64,000 nucleotides of DNA from Calamus simplicifolius (lineage: Eukaryota; Streptophyta; Magnoliopsida; Arecales; Arecaceae): positions 97,857 through 161,856 of the forward strand of contig UESW01005034.1 of assembly GCA_900491605.1 (NCBI GenBank), in the 5' to 3' direction. Position numbers and translations under genes: made by a program. Positions within the stretch are counted from its first letter, which is position 1. Each line of letters begins with the position of its first letter. The notes beneath the pieces were generated by a model that searched no databases, had not been told where the DNA came from, and saw only the letters and a list, made by a program, of their open reading frames with translations. Positions 1 through 11,448 of the stretch are shown one piece after another.

Positions 1-608
1 TGATTTTTCATCATCATCATCTTCTTCTCTCTTCTTCTTCTACATTTCATCTTGGGCAAACACATCTCCCATATTTATAAACATCTAGATGTCCTTTCAT
101 ATACCACTATTTAATACATGCATAGAAAAATAAAAGACATTTGCAGAAAATTAAGAGTCAATTACAAAATACTAAGAGTCAATTTTAAATTTCTGAACCA
201 TCTTATCTTTTTAAAATGACTCTTCCTTTCTCCCATGAAGCCTTTAGTCTTTTCAAGAGTGACTCTTCCTTTCTCCCATAAAGTCTTTGGTCTTTCAAGA
301 GTGCATTAAAACAAGTTTATTATTCCAACATGCTAGGATGAGCAGATGCTGTTAAGGAATTCTTCAATGCGGTCATGGATTCCACTGAATGAAAATTCTA
401 ATGATGCCCTTAATGATCGATACCTCATTCTGTCTAGCCTCATCAGAGCCACCGCAATCACTGATAAAACATTAAAATGTGAACCAACGGCAATCTTCTT
501 ATGGGAACTTATGAATTAAATTGAAGCAATGTTGTTTCATATCTGTATCAAATGCAATAGCTGCTGTTTTCTTTTTTTTCTTTTTGGCCCATTAATCAGC
601 ATGCATCT
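1..608. other. AT-rich flank, no gene recognised
   Basis: No coding frame or known repeat is recognisable. The stretch opens with a short CAT/CTT-rich run (about 10-45). It ends at the TG of the gypsy LTR at 609. The five bases outside that LTR are CATCT, but the matching flank on the other side of the element has been lost, so a TSD cannot be tested. Confidence 0.5.
217..302. repeat. two-copy tandem repeat, ~43 bp unit
   Basis: Two adjacent units (217-259 and 260-302) both begin TGACTCTTCCTTTCTCCCAT and both end in TTCAAGAG, with a few substitutions between them. This is a simple local duplication with no evident function. Confidence 0.8.
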
Positions 609-1667
609 TGTTGTCGCCAAATCACTTCTCTCGAGCGCCAGATAAGACCCAAAATCCAATGGCAGATGAGGATGGGTTGTGGGGTCTTCCGATGGCTCCA
701 CCTCGGATGGAGATCCTACAAAAAAGTCTCTGGAGACCGGTTGTTCCGACGGGAATCCTCTTACGCTCAAATGAGTGGTATGTGAAACAGTAGTGAATAT
801 TCGAGAAGAAGAATGAGTTAGAGCTTAAAAGTCCCTTTCTCGTCCTGAGCGAAGGTTCTTATATCTCGTTGGAAGTCCCTCTTATCCCTTTTTGGATAGT
901 TGTTGATCCCAAGATCTCATGGTTTGGCGTGGGATAAGTGGCAAGACGGACAGTAACAGAAGATGTCCATCACATGGCCTCTCAGAACTGGCAGGCCATC
1001 CCTCTGTTTGATGTGGGCGGCTGCAGCCAGTTAGTGGGCCAAGTCTTGTCAAACGCGGCGTCACAAGCGGTTGGTAGGCCAGGTCTTATCGAGCATACGT
1101 CGTAACCAGTAGGTAGGCCATGTGGGGCCGCAAACAGTAGGTGGTCCACATAGAGCCGCAGGCAGTAGATGCGCCACATGAGACCATAGACAATAGGTGG
1201 GCCACGTGGGATCGTAGATAGCATGTGAGTCACCTGGGGTCGTAGGCGATTGATGGGTCAGGCCTTGGGAGACCGGGACCGCCTTGAGAGGTCGGGATTG
1301 CTTGGGAGGTCGGGACCACCTTGGGAGGTCAAAGCCGCCTTGAGAGATGAGGCCACTAATGAGCTGGGGCTACCAATGAGTTGGGGCCGCCAAGGAGCCA
1401 AGACCGGCAAGGGAAAGCCGAGGCCAACTAGGATGGGGTGAGGCTAGCAAGGGAAAGTCGGGGCCAACTAGGATGGGGCGAGGCCGGCAAGGAGCTGGGA
1501 TCACCTAGGAGCTGGGTCACCAAGGAGTTGAGGCCGCCAAGGAGTCAGGGCCGACTAGGATAGGCCAAGGCCGGCAAGGAGGTGGGGCCGAAGGTCGAAG
1601 CCTCTCTAATTTTTACTGTCGGCTAGTTCTGGTCGTTTACTTTCACATGACTTCATCAGCCATATCA
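609..1667 (-). repeat. 3' LTR of the Tat-like gypsy element
   Basis: On the plus strand the LTR opens TGTTGTCGCC at 609 and closes CATATCA at 1667, giving TG...CA ends. Its first ~490 bp align with 8182-8674. A pyrimidine run at 1672-1685 just inside is the complement of a minus-strand polypurine tract. The inner half (about 1060-1610) is a GC-rich field of imperfect short tandem repeats. Confidence 0.8.
1060..1610. repeat. minisatellite-like repeat field inside the LTR
   Basis: Three successive families of imperfect repeats are visible. About 1066-1235 has units of ~37 bp built on 'GTAGGTGGGCCACGTGGG'. About 1258-1345 has ~20 bp units around 'CTTGGGAGGTCGGGACC'. About 1345-1605 has longer units around 'GGGGCCGCCAAGGAG' and 'GGCCAACTAGGATGGGG'. 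The matching part of the other LTR is missing, so the two LTRs cannot be compared here. Confidence 0.7.
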
Positions 1668-2082
1668 GATGCTTCCCCCCACTCCTGAGCTTAAGTGGTC
1701 ATGTGCTCCACGTCCGCTAAGCGAGAGGAGCTAAGGCTTCTCATCGTCCTTGAGTCTCGTGCACCATTAATTACTAAAGGAGGGCACACACCTCTCAAAA
1801 GGTAAGGTCCTTTCAAAGTCCCTTCCTTATTAAGGATAAGTACAAAAGTAACACCATCTGTTGGAGAGATTGAGAATATATCTCTCGAGCGACAAAAAAG
1901 ACGGAGCGCCATTATTGGGTCACCATCATTAATGTCTTGTCATTGGCTGCGGATCACTTTTTTCCTTACGATACTGAGGCACCATATCTCGAGGGAGGAA
2001 GGGTTCTTTGACAACTGGATACTGTCTCCACTCGCGAATGTCCATGTAGCACTGCATCGGGCTGGACAATTCAAAAAATGCA

Positions 2083-2538
2083 TATAAAAATGTTCCATCC
2101 ATCTCTTTAGGCTCTTCACGTCTCCAACATTCTTCTTGTGTCTCTCTCACCCTCTGAGCACCGAGCCTTTTGCTCCTTGTTTCTAGTATCAGGTCAGTTC
2201 TTTTTGCCTTCTCTTTCATTGCTTTGCTTCTTCTCATGGACCATCACGCCATTAGGAAGGGTAAGAGGCCCATGGTGAGTCATTCCTTATCCTCCTCCGA
2301 GGAGGGGGTTCCCCTATCACAGCTCGGGCAGCCGGTGGTATTACCATCTATGATCGTCCGACGATCGTTGCCCAATCACCACCTAGAGTACCCCCACCAC
2401 CAGTTCGTCTAACACCTCCTTCGATCATCACTTATAATTCGGTGGGTTCGAAGGGGGTTGTCTCCACGATGACTCCTGAGGAAGTAGAGGACCTTAGGGT
2501 TAAGTATAGGGTCCCTGATAACATCCGATCCGAGGGAT
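2083..2538 (+). pseudogene. antisense extra ORF of the Tat element (putative gypsy-type transposon protein), broken
   Basis: This lies between the integrase remnant and the 3' LTR, on the strand opposite to gag-pol. A TATA-like box (TATAAAA, 2083-2089) is followed by a pyrimidine-rich leader and an ATG at 2236 whose frame stays open to 2412 (58 codons starting MDHHAIRKGKRP). A second frame from 2469 reads MTPEEVEDLRVKYRVPDNIR and stops at about 2538. That peptide resembles the N-terminus of the plant 'putative gypsy-type transposon' proteins that I associate with Pfam PF04195; this is from memory and unsearched. Antisense extra ORFs in this position are known from plant Tat elements such as maize Grande. 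A frameshift separates the two parts and the rest of the protein is missing. Confidence 0.55.
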
Positions 2539-2899
2539 GACCCGAGAGCCGCCTAGGCCGTCAGAAGCCTTTTGGAACCGCCTCGGAGATTTCTTCACAC
2601 CGGCCCAAGTTGTAGTTAGAGGATTGACCTTCGGCTTGTGCCGCGAGTCAATTGAGAAAGTGAAGTGTTGAAAGTTCTTTTTATTTTCATTAACTAAGTG
2701 CATACATCATTGGTAATACCGACGGTGATTGTCTGCATTCCAAGTGCGAGGAATAGGCTTTCCATCTATCCCTTCAATCCGGTATGCTTCTTGGTGGAGT
2801 ACTTCAGTCATCCGATAGGCTCCTCCTAGTTTAGAGGCAGTTTGTCGCCTTCTGTTGGCTTAGACACCTTGGCCCACCTGAGGACCAAATCTTTCAGAC

Positions 2900-3837
2900 G
2901 GAAGGTCTTGAGGCAGACCCGAGTATTATAGTACTTGGTAGCTCATTGATAGAACGCCACCATTCTGAGTTGTGACCGATCACATGCTTCATCGATGAGG
3001 TCAAGGCTGGCTCTCAGCTGATTAGGGTTATCTTTTTCATTGCATGATTTCATCCTTGAGCTTGGAAGGCCGATCTCCACAGGGATGGCCACTTCTGATT
3101 CGAAGACGAGACTGAAAGGAGTTTCGCCTGTTGGGGTTCTTGTGGTGGTATAGTTTGCCTATAGCATGCTCGAAAGATCCTTCACCCATCTGCCTTTGAA
3201 CTTGTCCAACTGGGTCCTGAGTCCCCGAAGGATGGTATAGTTTATGACCTCGGCCTCTCCATTAGTTTGTGGGTGGTCGACGGATGTGAACCGATGGCGA
3301 ATACACAGCTCGGCATAGAACTCTCTGAAAGATGCATTGTCAAACTGCCGACTATTGTTGGTGATGAAGGCGTGAGGTAGTCCAAAGCGGCAAATAATAG
3401 ACTTCTAGAAGAAGGACTTCACCTTACTCTCGGTAATCTTGGCTAGCGCCTCCACTTTGACCCATTTGGTGAAGCAATCGATGGCGATGAGTAAGAACTT
3501 TTGTTAACTCGAGGCTGAGGGAAATGGTCCAAGGATATCCATTCCCCACTGGACGAAGGGCCATGGGACCAGAGCGAACTCAAGTGTGAGGCTGGTTGCC
3601 ATTGGATATGGGCATGCCGCTGGCAACTATTGCATTTTTGAACCAGCTCAGCAGCATCCTCATGCACGGTGAGCCGGTAGTACCCTTGATGGAGAGCTTT
3701 GTATGCCAGCGATCTATGCCCCAGGTGGTTCCTGCATTTGCCTTCATGGATCTCTCGGAGAAAGTAATCGGTATCTGTGGGGCCAACATATTTAAGGAGG
3801 GGGTAGAAAAAGACCTCTTATATAGTTGCCTATTCAT
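2900..3837 (-). pseudogene. integrase region of the Tat-like element, degenerate
   Basis: Minus-strand frames show the end of the zinc-binding domain (CNSCQRHAHIQ, ~3600-3640), then a segment matching the first core strand (around 3520-3560, reading GEWISL where GMDILG is usual). Further left come the DNGRQF-type motif (~3330-3345) and the catalytic-glutamate region reading HPQTNGEAE (~3260-3290). In the second core motif the sequence reads NNSRQF, so the catalytic Asp is replaced by Asn. Integrase inserts the cDNA into the host genome; this copy is multiply frameshifted and cannot work. Confidence 0.72.
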
Positions 3838-4139
3838 CAGTACAAACTTTGAAGCTCTCCACTTGAGCAGTCAAGCCTCTGCGCAATCAACGGGAAGTGT
3901 GCCATCGATGAGGTATCGAATTAGGCATCCATCCATGTCGGCTCCTATGCAACCGGCAAGGCTTCCTCTAGGGCATCAATGCTTGGGGCTTCCAGGTGTT
4001 CGATGTAGGTTCTCCCCAAGGCGGTGCCCGCTAAGGTGGCTAATCAGGATAGGGCATTGTCCCTGGCATTCTCGCTTCTGGGAACATAGCTAATGCTAAA
4101 ATAGGTTAGCAAAGAAGTTTGCGATTGCACCTTATTTAG

Positions 4140-4486
4140 ATAACGAGACATGATAGGGTCTCGGGCCTTATATTCTCCGATGATCTATCCCAAGACAAAC
4201 TGGGAGTCGGTGAAGGCCCTGAGACGTTTCACACTGAGTTCCCAAGCGAGCTTGATTCCCTCCAGGATGGCCTCATATTCATCTTGATTGTTTGTAACTT
4301 CAAAGAGAAATTGGAGGCGTATTCCACCACCATACCCTCCGAGCTTGCGAGGATGAGGCCGGTTCCACTTCCTTGGGAGTTTGAGGCACCGTCCACATGA
4401 AGGATCCAGGTTTCACCTACTTCTTTAAGTTTGGTATTTAGGTGCATCATGGTGGCTCCCCCACTCGCCCTTCCGTCTAAGTGCAC
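4140..4486 (-). pseudogene. second (additional) RNase H domain of the Tat-like element
   Basis: The frame at 4486-4229 reads ETWILHVDGASNSQGSGTGL, the D-G-(A/S)-N-x(4)-G signature at the start of the second RNase H carried by plant Tat elements. It is followed by a segment equivalent to 'NN.AEYEA..' that has gone out of frame near 4300. It sits between the first RNase H (4477-4791) and the integrase. This dual arrangement is the main basis for the Tat assignment. Confidence 0.65.
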
Positions 4487-4791
4487 TCGACCAAAAAGTT
4501 AGCTAGGACTTGAGACTTCATGGCTAACCTTACTCGGAATGAGAGGTCAAACTCCCCCAGCTTGATTGCCCACTTGGCCAGACGACCGAAGGTGTCAGGA
4601 TGAGATAGGATTGCTTTAAGGGGTTGGTCCATGAGCACCACTATCAAGTGAGCTTGAAAGTATGACCTAAGATGCTGGGCATATATTATTAGCGCAAAAA
4701 TAACCTTCTCAATTTTGGAGTATCTGGCCTCTACGTCATGAAGCACCTTGCTCATGTAGTATACCAGCCTTTGTGTTCCATCGGCATCCAC
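4477..4791 (-). pseudogene. RNase H domain of the Tat-like element
   Basis: The frame starts DADGTQRLVYYMSKVLHDVE and continues with YSKIEKVIFALI and LAKWAIKLGEFDL. These correspond to the P-V-Y-Y-x-S-(K/R), Y...E...ALV and R..KWA..L.E.D segments of the gypsy RNase H that removes template RNA during reverse transcription. It lies directly downstream of reverse transcriptase on the minus strand. The 105-codon frame is open but isolated by frameshifts. Confidence 0.7.
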
Positions 4792-4799
4792 ACGGACGA

Positions 4800-5830
4800 G
4801 GACGGAGCTTATCGCCTCGAAGGATATAGCGAGGTAGAGGAAGAGCTCTTCTCCCTCCTTTGGTTTAGATAGTAATGATGGAGTCGATAGGAATTCCTTT
4901 AACCCCTCGAAAGCTCTCTAGCACTCCTTCGTCCATTCAAAGCCGTTCACCTTGCACAGGGCTTTGAAGAAGGGTAGACATCTTTCGACCGACTTTGATA
5001 GGAAGCGGCTCAGAGCGCCACCCTCCCGATGAGCTGCTACACCTCCTTCTTGCTGGCCAGTGGCCTCATATCAAGGATAGCTTTGATTTTTCTGGATTTG
5101 CCTCGATGCCTTGTTGTATCACCATGAAGCTCAAGAACTTTCCCACCATAACCCCAAATGCGCACTTCCATGGGTTCAGCTTCATTTGATAGCTGCAGAG
5201 GTTGTTGAAGGTCTCCTTTAGATCTGCGACATGGCTGATGGCGTAGGTGCTTTTTGTCAGCATATCATCCATGTACACCTTCATGTTTTGCTCGATCTGA
5301 TCCTTGAACACCTTGTTCATCAACCTTTGGTAGGTAGCTCCTGCATTTTTCAAACCAAAGGGCATTATCATGTAACAACAAATGGCTTTCTCTATGATGA
5401 AGAAGGTATTTTCGTTATCCTCTAGGTCTATCCTGATCTGGTTGTACCCTGAGAAGGCGTTCATGAAGCTGAGGAGCTCGTGATCAGACATAGCATCGAC
5501 CAGCTGGTCTATCCAAGGCAGCGGAAAGCTATCCTTGGGGCACGCCTTGTTAAGGTCAGTGAAGTCAATACATATCCTTCAGCTCCCGTTGGATTTGCGG
5601 ATCATGACCACGTTGGCCAACTAATCTAGGTAATGTGCTTTCCGGATGTGATCGACGGTCAGCAATTTGTCGACCTCCTTGTCAATAGCCCTTTGCTGCT
5701 CTGGGGCAAAGCTCCTCTTCTTCTGATGGACTGGCTGATATCTTAGGTCAATGTTAAGTTTATGTGTGATTACCTCTGGGGATATGCCTAGCATGTCCGA
5801 TGGAGAGCAAAGACATTCGAATTGATCCAC
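4800..5830 (-). pseudogene. reverse transcriptase domain of the Tat-like element
   Basis: The N-terminal part (5830-5621) reads ...KKRSFAPEQQRAIDKEVDKL, typical of Tat/gypsy RT. The palm (5491-5066) has LSFMNAFSGYNQIRI, MPFGLKNAGATYQRLMNKVF and YMDDML, where Y-(V/M)-DD is the catalytic box. The aspartate pair is present, but the frame is broken between 5621 and 5491 and again after 5066. RT copies element RNA into cDNA. The protein is fragmented. Confidence 0.8.
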
Positions 5831-6134
5831 AAGAAGGTGAGGAGTTGATCTCTTATCTCCGCGAAAAGGAGCTCACCGACCTGGACCGTCCTCGCTGGGT
5901 CATCCCCTAATGGAAAAGCTAGTAGACGTTTGGCTGGCCCTCTCCTCTCTAACTCTCTAGGATCGAGCGACTATGGGATCGGTGAAGCCGGTGAAGCGGC
6001 CGCCTCCTGGGGACTGGGATTCATGTTGTAGAACAACCGAGCTGGACTCGGCTCCCCACGCATCTCACCGACTCTATTGCTGGTAGAGAATCTAATGAGA
6101 AGGCGTTTGGTCAAGATGATGGTGTAAAGGAGGT

Positions 6135-6506
6135 TCAGACCGGGTCATCCGAGTATGGCATTGTAGGCCAGAGCATCCGGACGATCAGGAACCTCATGAA
6201 GATGGTACTCTGGTAGGGCAGAGTCCTCGCCATGATCGAAAGGGTGATCTCACCTTCTACTTGCATAGAGTCTTTCATAAATCTGACCAGGGGTGTAGCT
6301 ACAGGTTGGAGGGAGTTAAGGGGCATGTTCATCCAAACAAAAGCATCGTAAGAAAGGATATCAGCTAAACTACCACTGTCAGTCAAAATTCTCTTTACAG
6401 GGTGTTTAGCAATTGTCATGGATACGACAACGCTATCATCACCCAGATTGTTCACTCCTACTAGATTCCTTTCAAAAAAGGGAATTATAGTTTTTATTCC
6501 TCCCAC
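6135..6506 (-). pseudogene. aspartic protease domain of the Tat-like element
   Basis: A 123-codon minus frame contains the hydrophobic approach and active site region reading VKRILTDSGSLADILSYDAF. The DSG matches the catalytic D-(S/T)-G of retroviral-type proteases, here in the L-(V/T)-D-(N/S)-GSSADIL form typical of plant Tat elements. It is placed between gag and RT as expected. The protease would cleave the Gag-Pol polyprotein. The frame is open but has no joined partners. Confidence 0.72.
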
Positions 6507-6509
6507 GCT

Positions 6510-8090
6510 TCATGGTCTCTTGGAAGAAGAGCCTACCCCCCAAGTAATCATGCTGATTATCTTCTCAGTCAAGGCGTTGCCGATACTGGCCTGGGCAGGT
6601 GGAGGCCCCACTGGGCGTGGAGTAGCTGGGGGGCCCTTTTGGATGAACCTTTTGAGGTAGTTCCACTGGATAAGTTCTTCAATGGCCCTCTTCAAATTGC
6701 GGTAGTCCTTGTGTCATGACCATAGTTCCGATGAAAGTGATAGTATAGATTCTTATCGTAGGGGACTCCCGGCCTTTGGGGAGCAGGACGTCGGAGGTAG
6801 GACTCACCCTCAATCTCCATGAGTATGTTAGTTATGGGGGCAAAGAGTGGGGTGAACTTACCCTCCTTGGGGGCAAGACCTTGGCATTGGTTGTTCGATA
6901 GTGTGGGAGCTCGAGCTTCTTATGGGGTGGCCCGCTAGGCACCACGCGGGTTGGTTTTTTGCTATACCTCCCCTCAACCTCCCTCCAATTGGAGTCAGCT
7001 CGTCGGCACAGATGTACTTCTGTGCATTACTTAGAAGTTTAGAGTAGGAGCTTAGGGGCTTCTTATCCAGAAAGTAAGTGAAGCGAGAGGGGCAGAGTCC
7101 CCATTTCAGGGCTAAGATAGCCATGGAATCATCAAGATGGTAGACCTTGAGGGCCGCCTTCTTGAAACTAGCCACGAAATCTTTAAGTGACTCACCTTCC
7201 TTTTGCTGGATAGAAAACAGACTATTAGCCACTCGAAGGATCCTCTGGAAATCATCAAAATATGCTAGAAAGTCCTTTCAAATTGCTGAAAGGAGTCGAT
7301 GCTGTGCGGTGGTAAGCGGGAGTACCAAGCGCGCGCTACCTTCCTGAGGGTAGCTGGGAAGGCAACGCAGAGGAGGGAATTAGTTGTCCCCTAGACTTGC
7401 ATGAGAGCTTTGTAGCTCTTGAGATGATCCAATGGATCCGTAGTGTCATCATACAGGTCCAACTGGGGGAGATAGAACCGATGGGGGACCGGCTCCTCCA
7501 TGATGTGGCAGGACAGAGGGGGACGGTGGTCATAGTCCACCTTCGATTGGTTGGTGATTCTCTGGCTGAGCTCCTCCAGTCATCGATGGCACTCATCTAG
7601 GGCCTCTCCGCCCAGTGTTGATGTGCTCACCAATGGAGTCATCCTATGATGATACAGGGAACGAGTAAGGGAGGGAGTGGCGTTGATAATTATGCCCTCG
7701 CTCAAGCTCCTTTCTGTGTCGCCGCTCGGGAGAGGGGCTGCTGAGGGATCATCATCTCTTAGGAGCCTCCCAGCAGTGGTGCATCGGAGAGGCATGATGG
7801 TGGTGAGTCTCCCACTGAGGGGACCTCCCATAGGTAGACTATTGGCTGGGCTAAGCAGCTGCCGCGCATGGCCCTGGCTACTGCTGTGTGGTCATAGAGT
7901 ATTGTTGTAGCTCATGAACTACCACCACCAAGGATTGGACTTGTTGGGTAAGGGTGGCTAGTTGCTCGGCTTGAGTGGCCACAGCTGGTGGTGCAGAAGG
8001 AGCAAAAAGGTTGGCCTCCTATTGCTCGGTCGGCTGGAGATGCCTCCTAACATGACTAACGGAGGCCTTCTGAGCTCGCATCACCATCAT
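6510..8090 (-). pseudogene. gag region of the Tat-like element, degenerate
   Basis: Minus frames include a glutamine-rich N-terminal region around 8000-7900 (TQAEQLATLTQQVQSL), a capsid-like segment (7232-6858) with ESLKDFVASFKKAALKV, and an element-specific segment (6695-6510) with LKRAIEELIQWNYLKRFI. The last follows an F-H-R-N-Y-G-H-D-T-like motif seen upstream (about 6735-6700). These match the plan of Tat-type Gag, which forms the particle shell. Several stops and frameshifts separate the pieces. Confidence 0.65.
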
Positions 8091-8181
8091 TGTTGTTGTA
8101 GATAAGGGGGGAGGGCTCGTAACTTAGTGTTATATAGCTCTTTTTCCTTTAATGTGAACTTTTTTTTCTGGCGTACCAATC

Positions 8182-8674
8182 TGTTGTTTCCAAATCACTT
8201 CTCTCAAGCGCCAGGTGAGATTCAAAATCCGATGGCAGATGAGGATGGGCTATGGGGTCTTTCGATGACTCCACCTCGGATGGGGATCCTGCAAAAAAGT
8301 CCCTGGGGACTGGTTATTTCAGCGGGAACCATTCGATGCTCAAATGAGTGGTATGAGAAACAGTAGTGAATATTCAGAAGAAAAATGAGTTAAAGCTTAA
8401 AAGTCCCTTCCTCGACCTGAGCGAAGGTTCTTATACCTTGTCAGGAGTCCCTCTTATCCCTTTTTGGATAATTGTTGATCCCGAGATCTCATGGTTTGGC
8501 GTGGGATAAGTAGTAAGATGGATAGTAACAGAAGATGTCCACCACATGGCCTGTCAAAACTAGCAGGCCACCCCTCTATCTGGTGTGGGTGGCTATGACC
8601 AGTTAATGGGCCGAGTCTTGTCAGACACGGCACCACATGTGGTTGGTAGGCCTAATCTTATCGGGCGTGCGCCG
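8182..8674 (-). repeat. 5' LTR of the Tat-like element, truncated
   Basis: It opens TGTTGTTTCC at 8182 and matches 609-1100 at high but imperfect identity. Homology stops at 8674 exactly where a TGTTGGCACAG repeat starts. Immediately inside (8168-8181) the minus strand reads GATTGGTACGCCAG, which has the look of a tRNA primer-binding site one or two bases from the LTR end. The outer ~560 bp of this LTR are gone. Confidence 0.75.
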
Positions 8675-9528
8675 TGTTGGCACAGATGGCAATCCAAGAG
8701 GGGGGGTGAATTAGGTTCTTAAAAAATTTAACGTTTAAAATTAATTTTCCAAAGTAAAGATGCACAAAGAGGGTAGTGAGTGTGATGCTAAGAATGCAAA
8801 GCAAAATATAAAGATAGAGTGAAGAAAGAGAAAACCAGCACGATAAACATAAGGATTTATAGTGGTTCGGTGTTAGCTACACCTACATCCACTCCCAAGC
8901 AACTCTTGGGCACACACTATAATCACCCTGATTACAGCCGAGTTATTTTATAAGTTCACAATCCAAACTTATTATTTTACAATGGGATCATAACGAACCC
9001 AGCCAGTTTTTATAGGTTCACCAGCACACAATCTAACTCAAGCTAATCTTAGCTTGCCCAAGGCCAATTGCCTCACCTGATTCAATCACTTGATTGAATC
9101 AGAAAACAAACGTATCAAGTAAATGATTACAATAATATGAAAGCTCCTTAAATGAGCAAATAAACAATATAAGTAAAAATGGAGATAGAAAAGCCTGATT
9201 AGAAGATCTTTGTGGTTGAGCTTTTTTTCTTTTTTCTTTTCCTCTTTTTCTCTTTTCCTCTTCTCTTCTTGGATGATCATCCTCAAGATACGATTGAAGC
9301 TCTGGAAGAAAAGTGATGCAGAGAAGGGTGAAGAACTAGGGCTCTTGCTTTTCTTCTTATATTTGATGGAAATCGTTTGGATTTTGATCTTGAATGTTTT
9401 TTGGATTTCTCTTCTCTCTTTTTCGAATACTTGAGATATAAATCTGAGCTTTCTCTTTGATATTTCTCTCTTTTATTCTTGATTTTTTCTTTTTTTCTTC
9501 TCTTCTTTTCAAATGGTCGAAACACTCC
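8675..9528 (+). repeat. fragment of an unrelated LTR-type repeat
   Basis: It starts TGTTGGCACAGATGGCAATC and has the 'AAGAGGGGGGGTGAATTAGG' and 'ATAGTGGTTCGGTG...ACTCCCAAGC' segments that I recognise as common in plant LTR or LTR-derived repeats. There is no coding capacity. It truncates the Tat LTR on its left and is itself cut by the Tekay element on its right, with no continuation visible beyond 18157. Family unknown. Confidence 0.5.
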
Positions 9529-11441
9529 TGTAATCCCCTGGATTTCTCAACTGCTCGTGAGAGTTATCACGAGATCGGGAAGATAGACTCTAGATATTTG
9601 AATTTCAAATATCTCTAACTAACAGAGTCCCAAATCCCTTGATTTGAGGACTCTGCATTGCCTTTAAAGGATCATGTGAAAACCTCCTTCCCATCATACG
9701 TGAACGCCTTCTTCTCATCATCTTCTCGTGCGGACGTTTCTTCCCCATCATCCCCGTGCGCGCTTGCTCCCGGTGAGTCTCTCTGTCCATGCCAGGGTTA
9801 GAGAGAGAGAGAGAGAAGAGAGCTGAGATGGAAGAGAGAAGCCACCTGGGAAGGATTGCCGGTGGTCCGATCCTTGGTTCGGGCCGGCGGTGTGCTCGCA
9901 GCTTGTCGGGCCTGAGCCTTGGTCGGCGACCTCCACCGGCGCCGAGCGTGCGTCCGGTGGAGGTCCGGCTGGCCATGGTGGCCGGCGTGCCGCCGGCATG
10001 CCTCGTGGCCACGGTAGATAGTGAGAGAGAAAGAGAGGAAGAAAGAAGAAATTGGGGAGAGAGAGAAGGAGGGGAGGCCAGCCGCCGCCGCGGTCGGCTC
10101 TGGTCTGGCCAACGGTGGCTGGACCGATGCCAATTTGGCCGGAATTGATGCCGGCACCGTGAAGGACGCGCGGGAGACAAAAGAGAGAATGGGAGAGAAA
10201 TTGATGAGAGAGGGGGGAGAGGCCGGCCGCGGCGGCGGCCGGTCCCGGTCCGGCCAACGGCGGCCGGCCGCCTCCAATTTGGGCGGCGGCGGCCCTGGCC
10301 GCCGGCATGGCTCTCGGCTCCTCTGTTTCAAAAGAAACAGAGGAGCTGGGTGATAGAGATTGATGGGCCGTTTGGGACGTCCAGTCTTTGGGCCCTGTTG
10401 GGCCGTTTCTGGAGCCCTGTTTGAGTGGCATTTTGGGCCCTGTATTGGGCCGAGAATGGCAAAGTAAATATATGGCCCGAATCAGGATTGATTCTAGTTT
10501 CTGGGAATAATTTTGTTTCCCTATTTGGGTGTATACATTGAGAGATATTCGAGGCCAAAGTTGGGCCCGTGAAGTGGTTTGGGTAGAGTTTAAGAATTAG
10601 TTTGTAATTCAGATTTTAGAAATTTAATAATGAAAAATGATACTGTAGGTTTCCAGATGTCCAATTAGCTGGGTCATCAATTGGAATTTGCGTACTGTGA
10701 TAAGTAAGTCAAGTATTATAATTTTATAAATTATTTAATTTGTAAACTGTGAACTTACAATTAAATGTAATTATGTTAATTTTGCAAAATTGTTGTTACT
10801 ATGATAATATGTAATTATATAATGATAGAAAAACTTTATGTGTCACCACGGTTCTCACATGATAGATTATCACATGACAGATTATCACATGACAGATTAT
10901 CATATGACAGATGACAGAATACTGGTACCAGAACCTTCCTCTTAGGGGATATTTAAGAGTGATATACAAGATGTGTGTTGTAGGACCGTGGGACACATAA
11001 AGAAAAATAATGATAGTATAAACAATGTTTTGTTACATCGCATATATTCTAGTAATTATTATTGAATTAAGTTTCAAATTAATTTATCTGATGACATGAA
11101 CCTGTGATAACATGATAAATGAAATTTTAAATTATATTAGGCTTACTTATTGAGTGTGAGCTCATAGAATTCTCATAATGTTTTTCAGAACCTCAGGAAT
11201 GAAGAAGGATAATTGGGATAGAAGGATCTTCTATTAAATAGACTTAGTTTCATTATATTGATTTAGTTTAGATTTGCTTTGTGTAGGGCAGGTAGCCCAA
11301 GACTGATAATTATGGTTTGTAATAAATCATGGATGTGAATTTGCTTTATATTGATTTATGTGATGAAGTTCGAGATGCCTTGCATGCCTGGCATGTGGTG
11401 GGTTGTCATCCTAGCTCAAATTTTGGGACTGGGGCGTGACA
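9529..11441 (+). repeat. 5' LTR of the Tekay-like element (1.9 kb)
   Basis: A long LTR with a very GC-rich centre (about 9880-10320) rich in GGCCGGC/GCCGCC strings, interrupted by GA-rich runs. An AT-rich half follows, containing a short tandem array at 10855-10915. Long overlapping ORFs in the GC-rich part occur on both strands and are composition artefacts. The 3' LTR is about 100 bp shorter, the main difference being in the GC-rich part. Confidence 0.88.
10855..10915 (+). repeat. short tandem array in the LTR (~15-16 bp unit)
   Basis: Four imperfect copies of ATCACATGACAGATT or ATCATATGACAGATG. The equivalent place in the 3' LTR (17556-17630) holds a differently arranged set, including an extra ATTCATATG insertion, so the array has changed since insertion. 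Confidence 0.8.
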
Positions 11442-11448
11442 GCTTTAG

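Larger units (their letters stand above)
609..8674 (-). mobile_element. Ty3/gypsy LTR retrotransposon, Tat/Retand-like, minus strand, degenerate
   Basis: An 8 kb LTR element read from right to left. Related ends lie at 609-1667 (3' LTR) and 8182-8674 (5' LTR, outer half missing). Minus-strand frames appear in the order gag, protease, reverse transcriptase, RNase H, a second RNase H, integrase, as expected of Ty3/gypsy. Two RNase H domains plus an extra ORF between integrase and 3' LTR are hallmarks of the plant Tat clade. Every domain carries stops or frameshifts. The 5' LTR is cut at 8674, where another LTR-like repeat begins, so the element is dead and partly overwritten. Clade assignment is from motif recognition, not from a tree. 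Confidence 0.88.

Noticed and set aside
8675..9528. Promoter or host gene between the two gypsy elements
   Set aside because: It opens with TGTTGGCACAG-type LTR sequence and holds only low-complexity T/A-rich frames.
9748..10431. Long overlapping frames of 110-227 codons on both strands
   Set aside because: They lie in the GC-rich, low-complexity half of the Tekay LTR. The two strands are equally open, the peptides are Arg/Pro/Ser-rich, and the 3' LTR does not conserve the frames.
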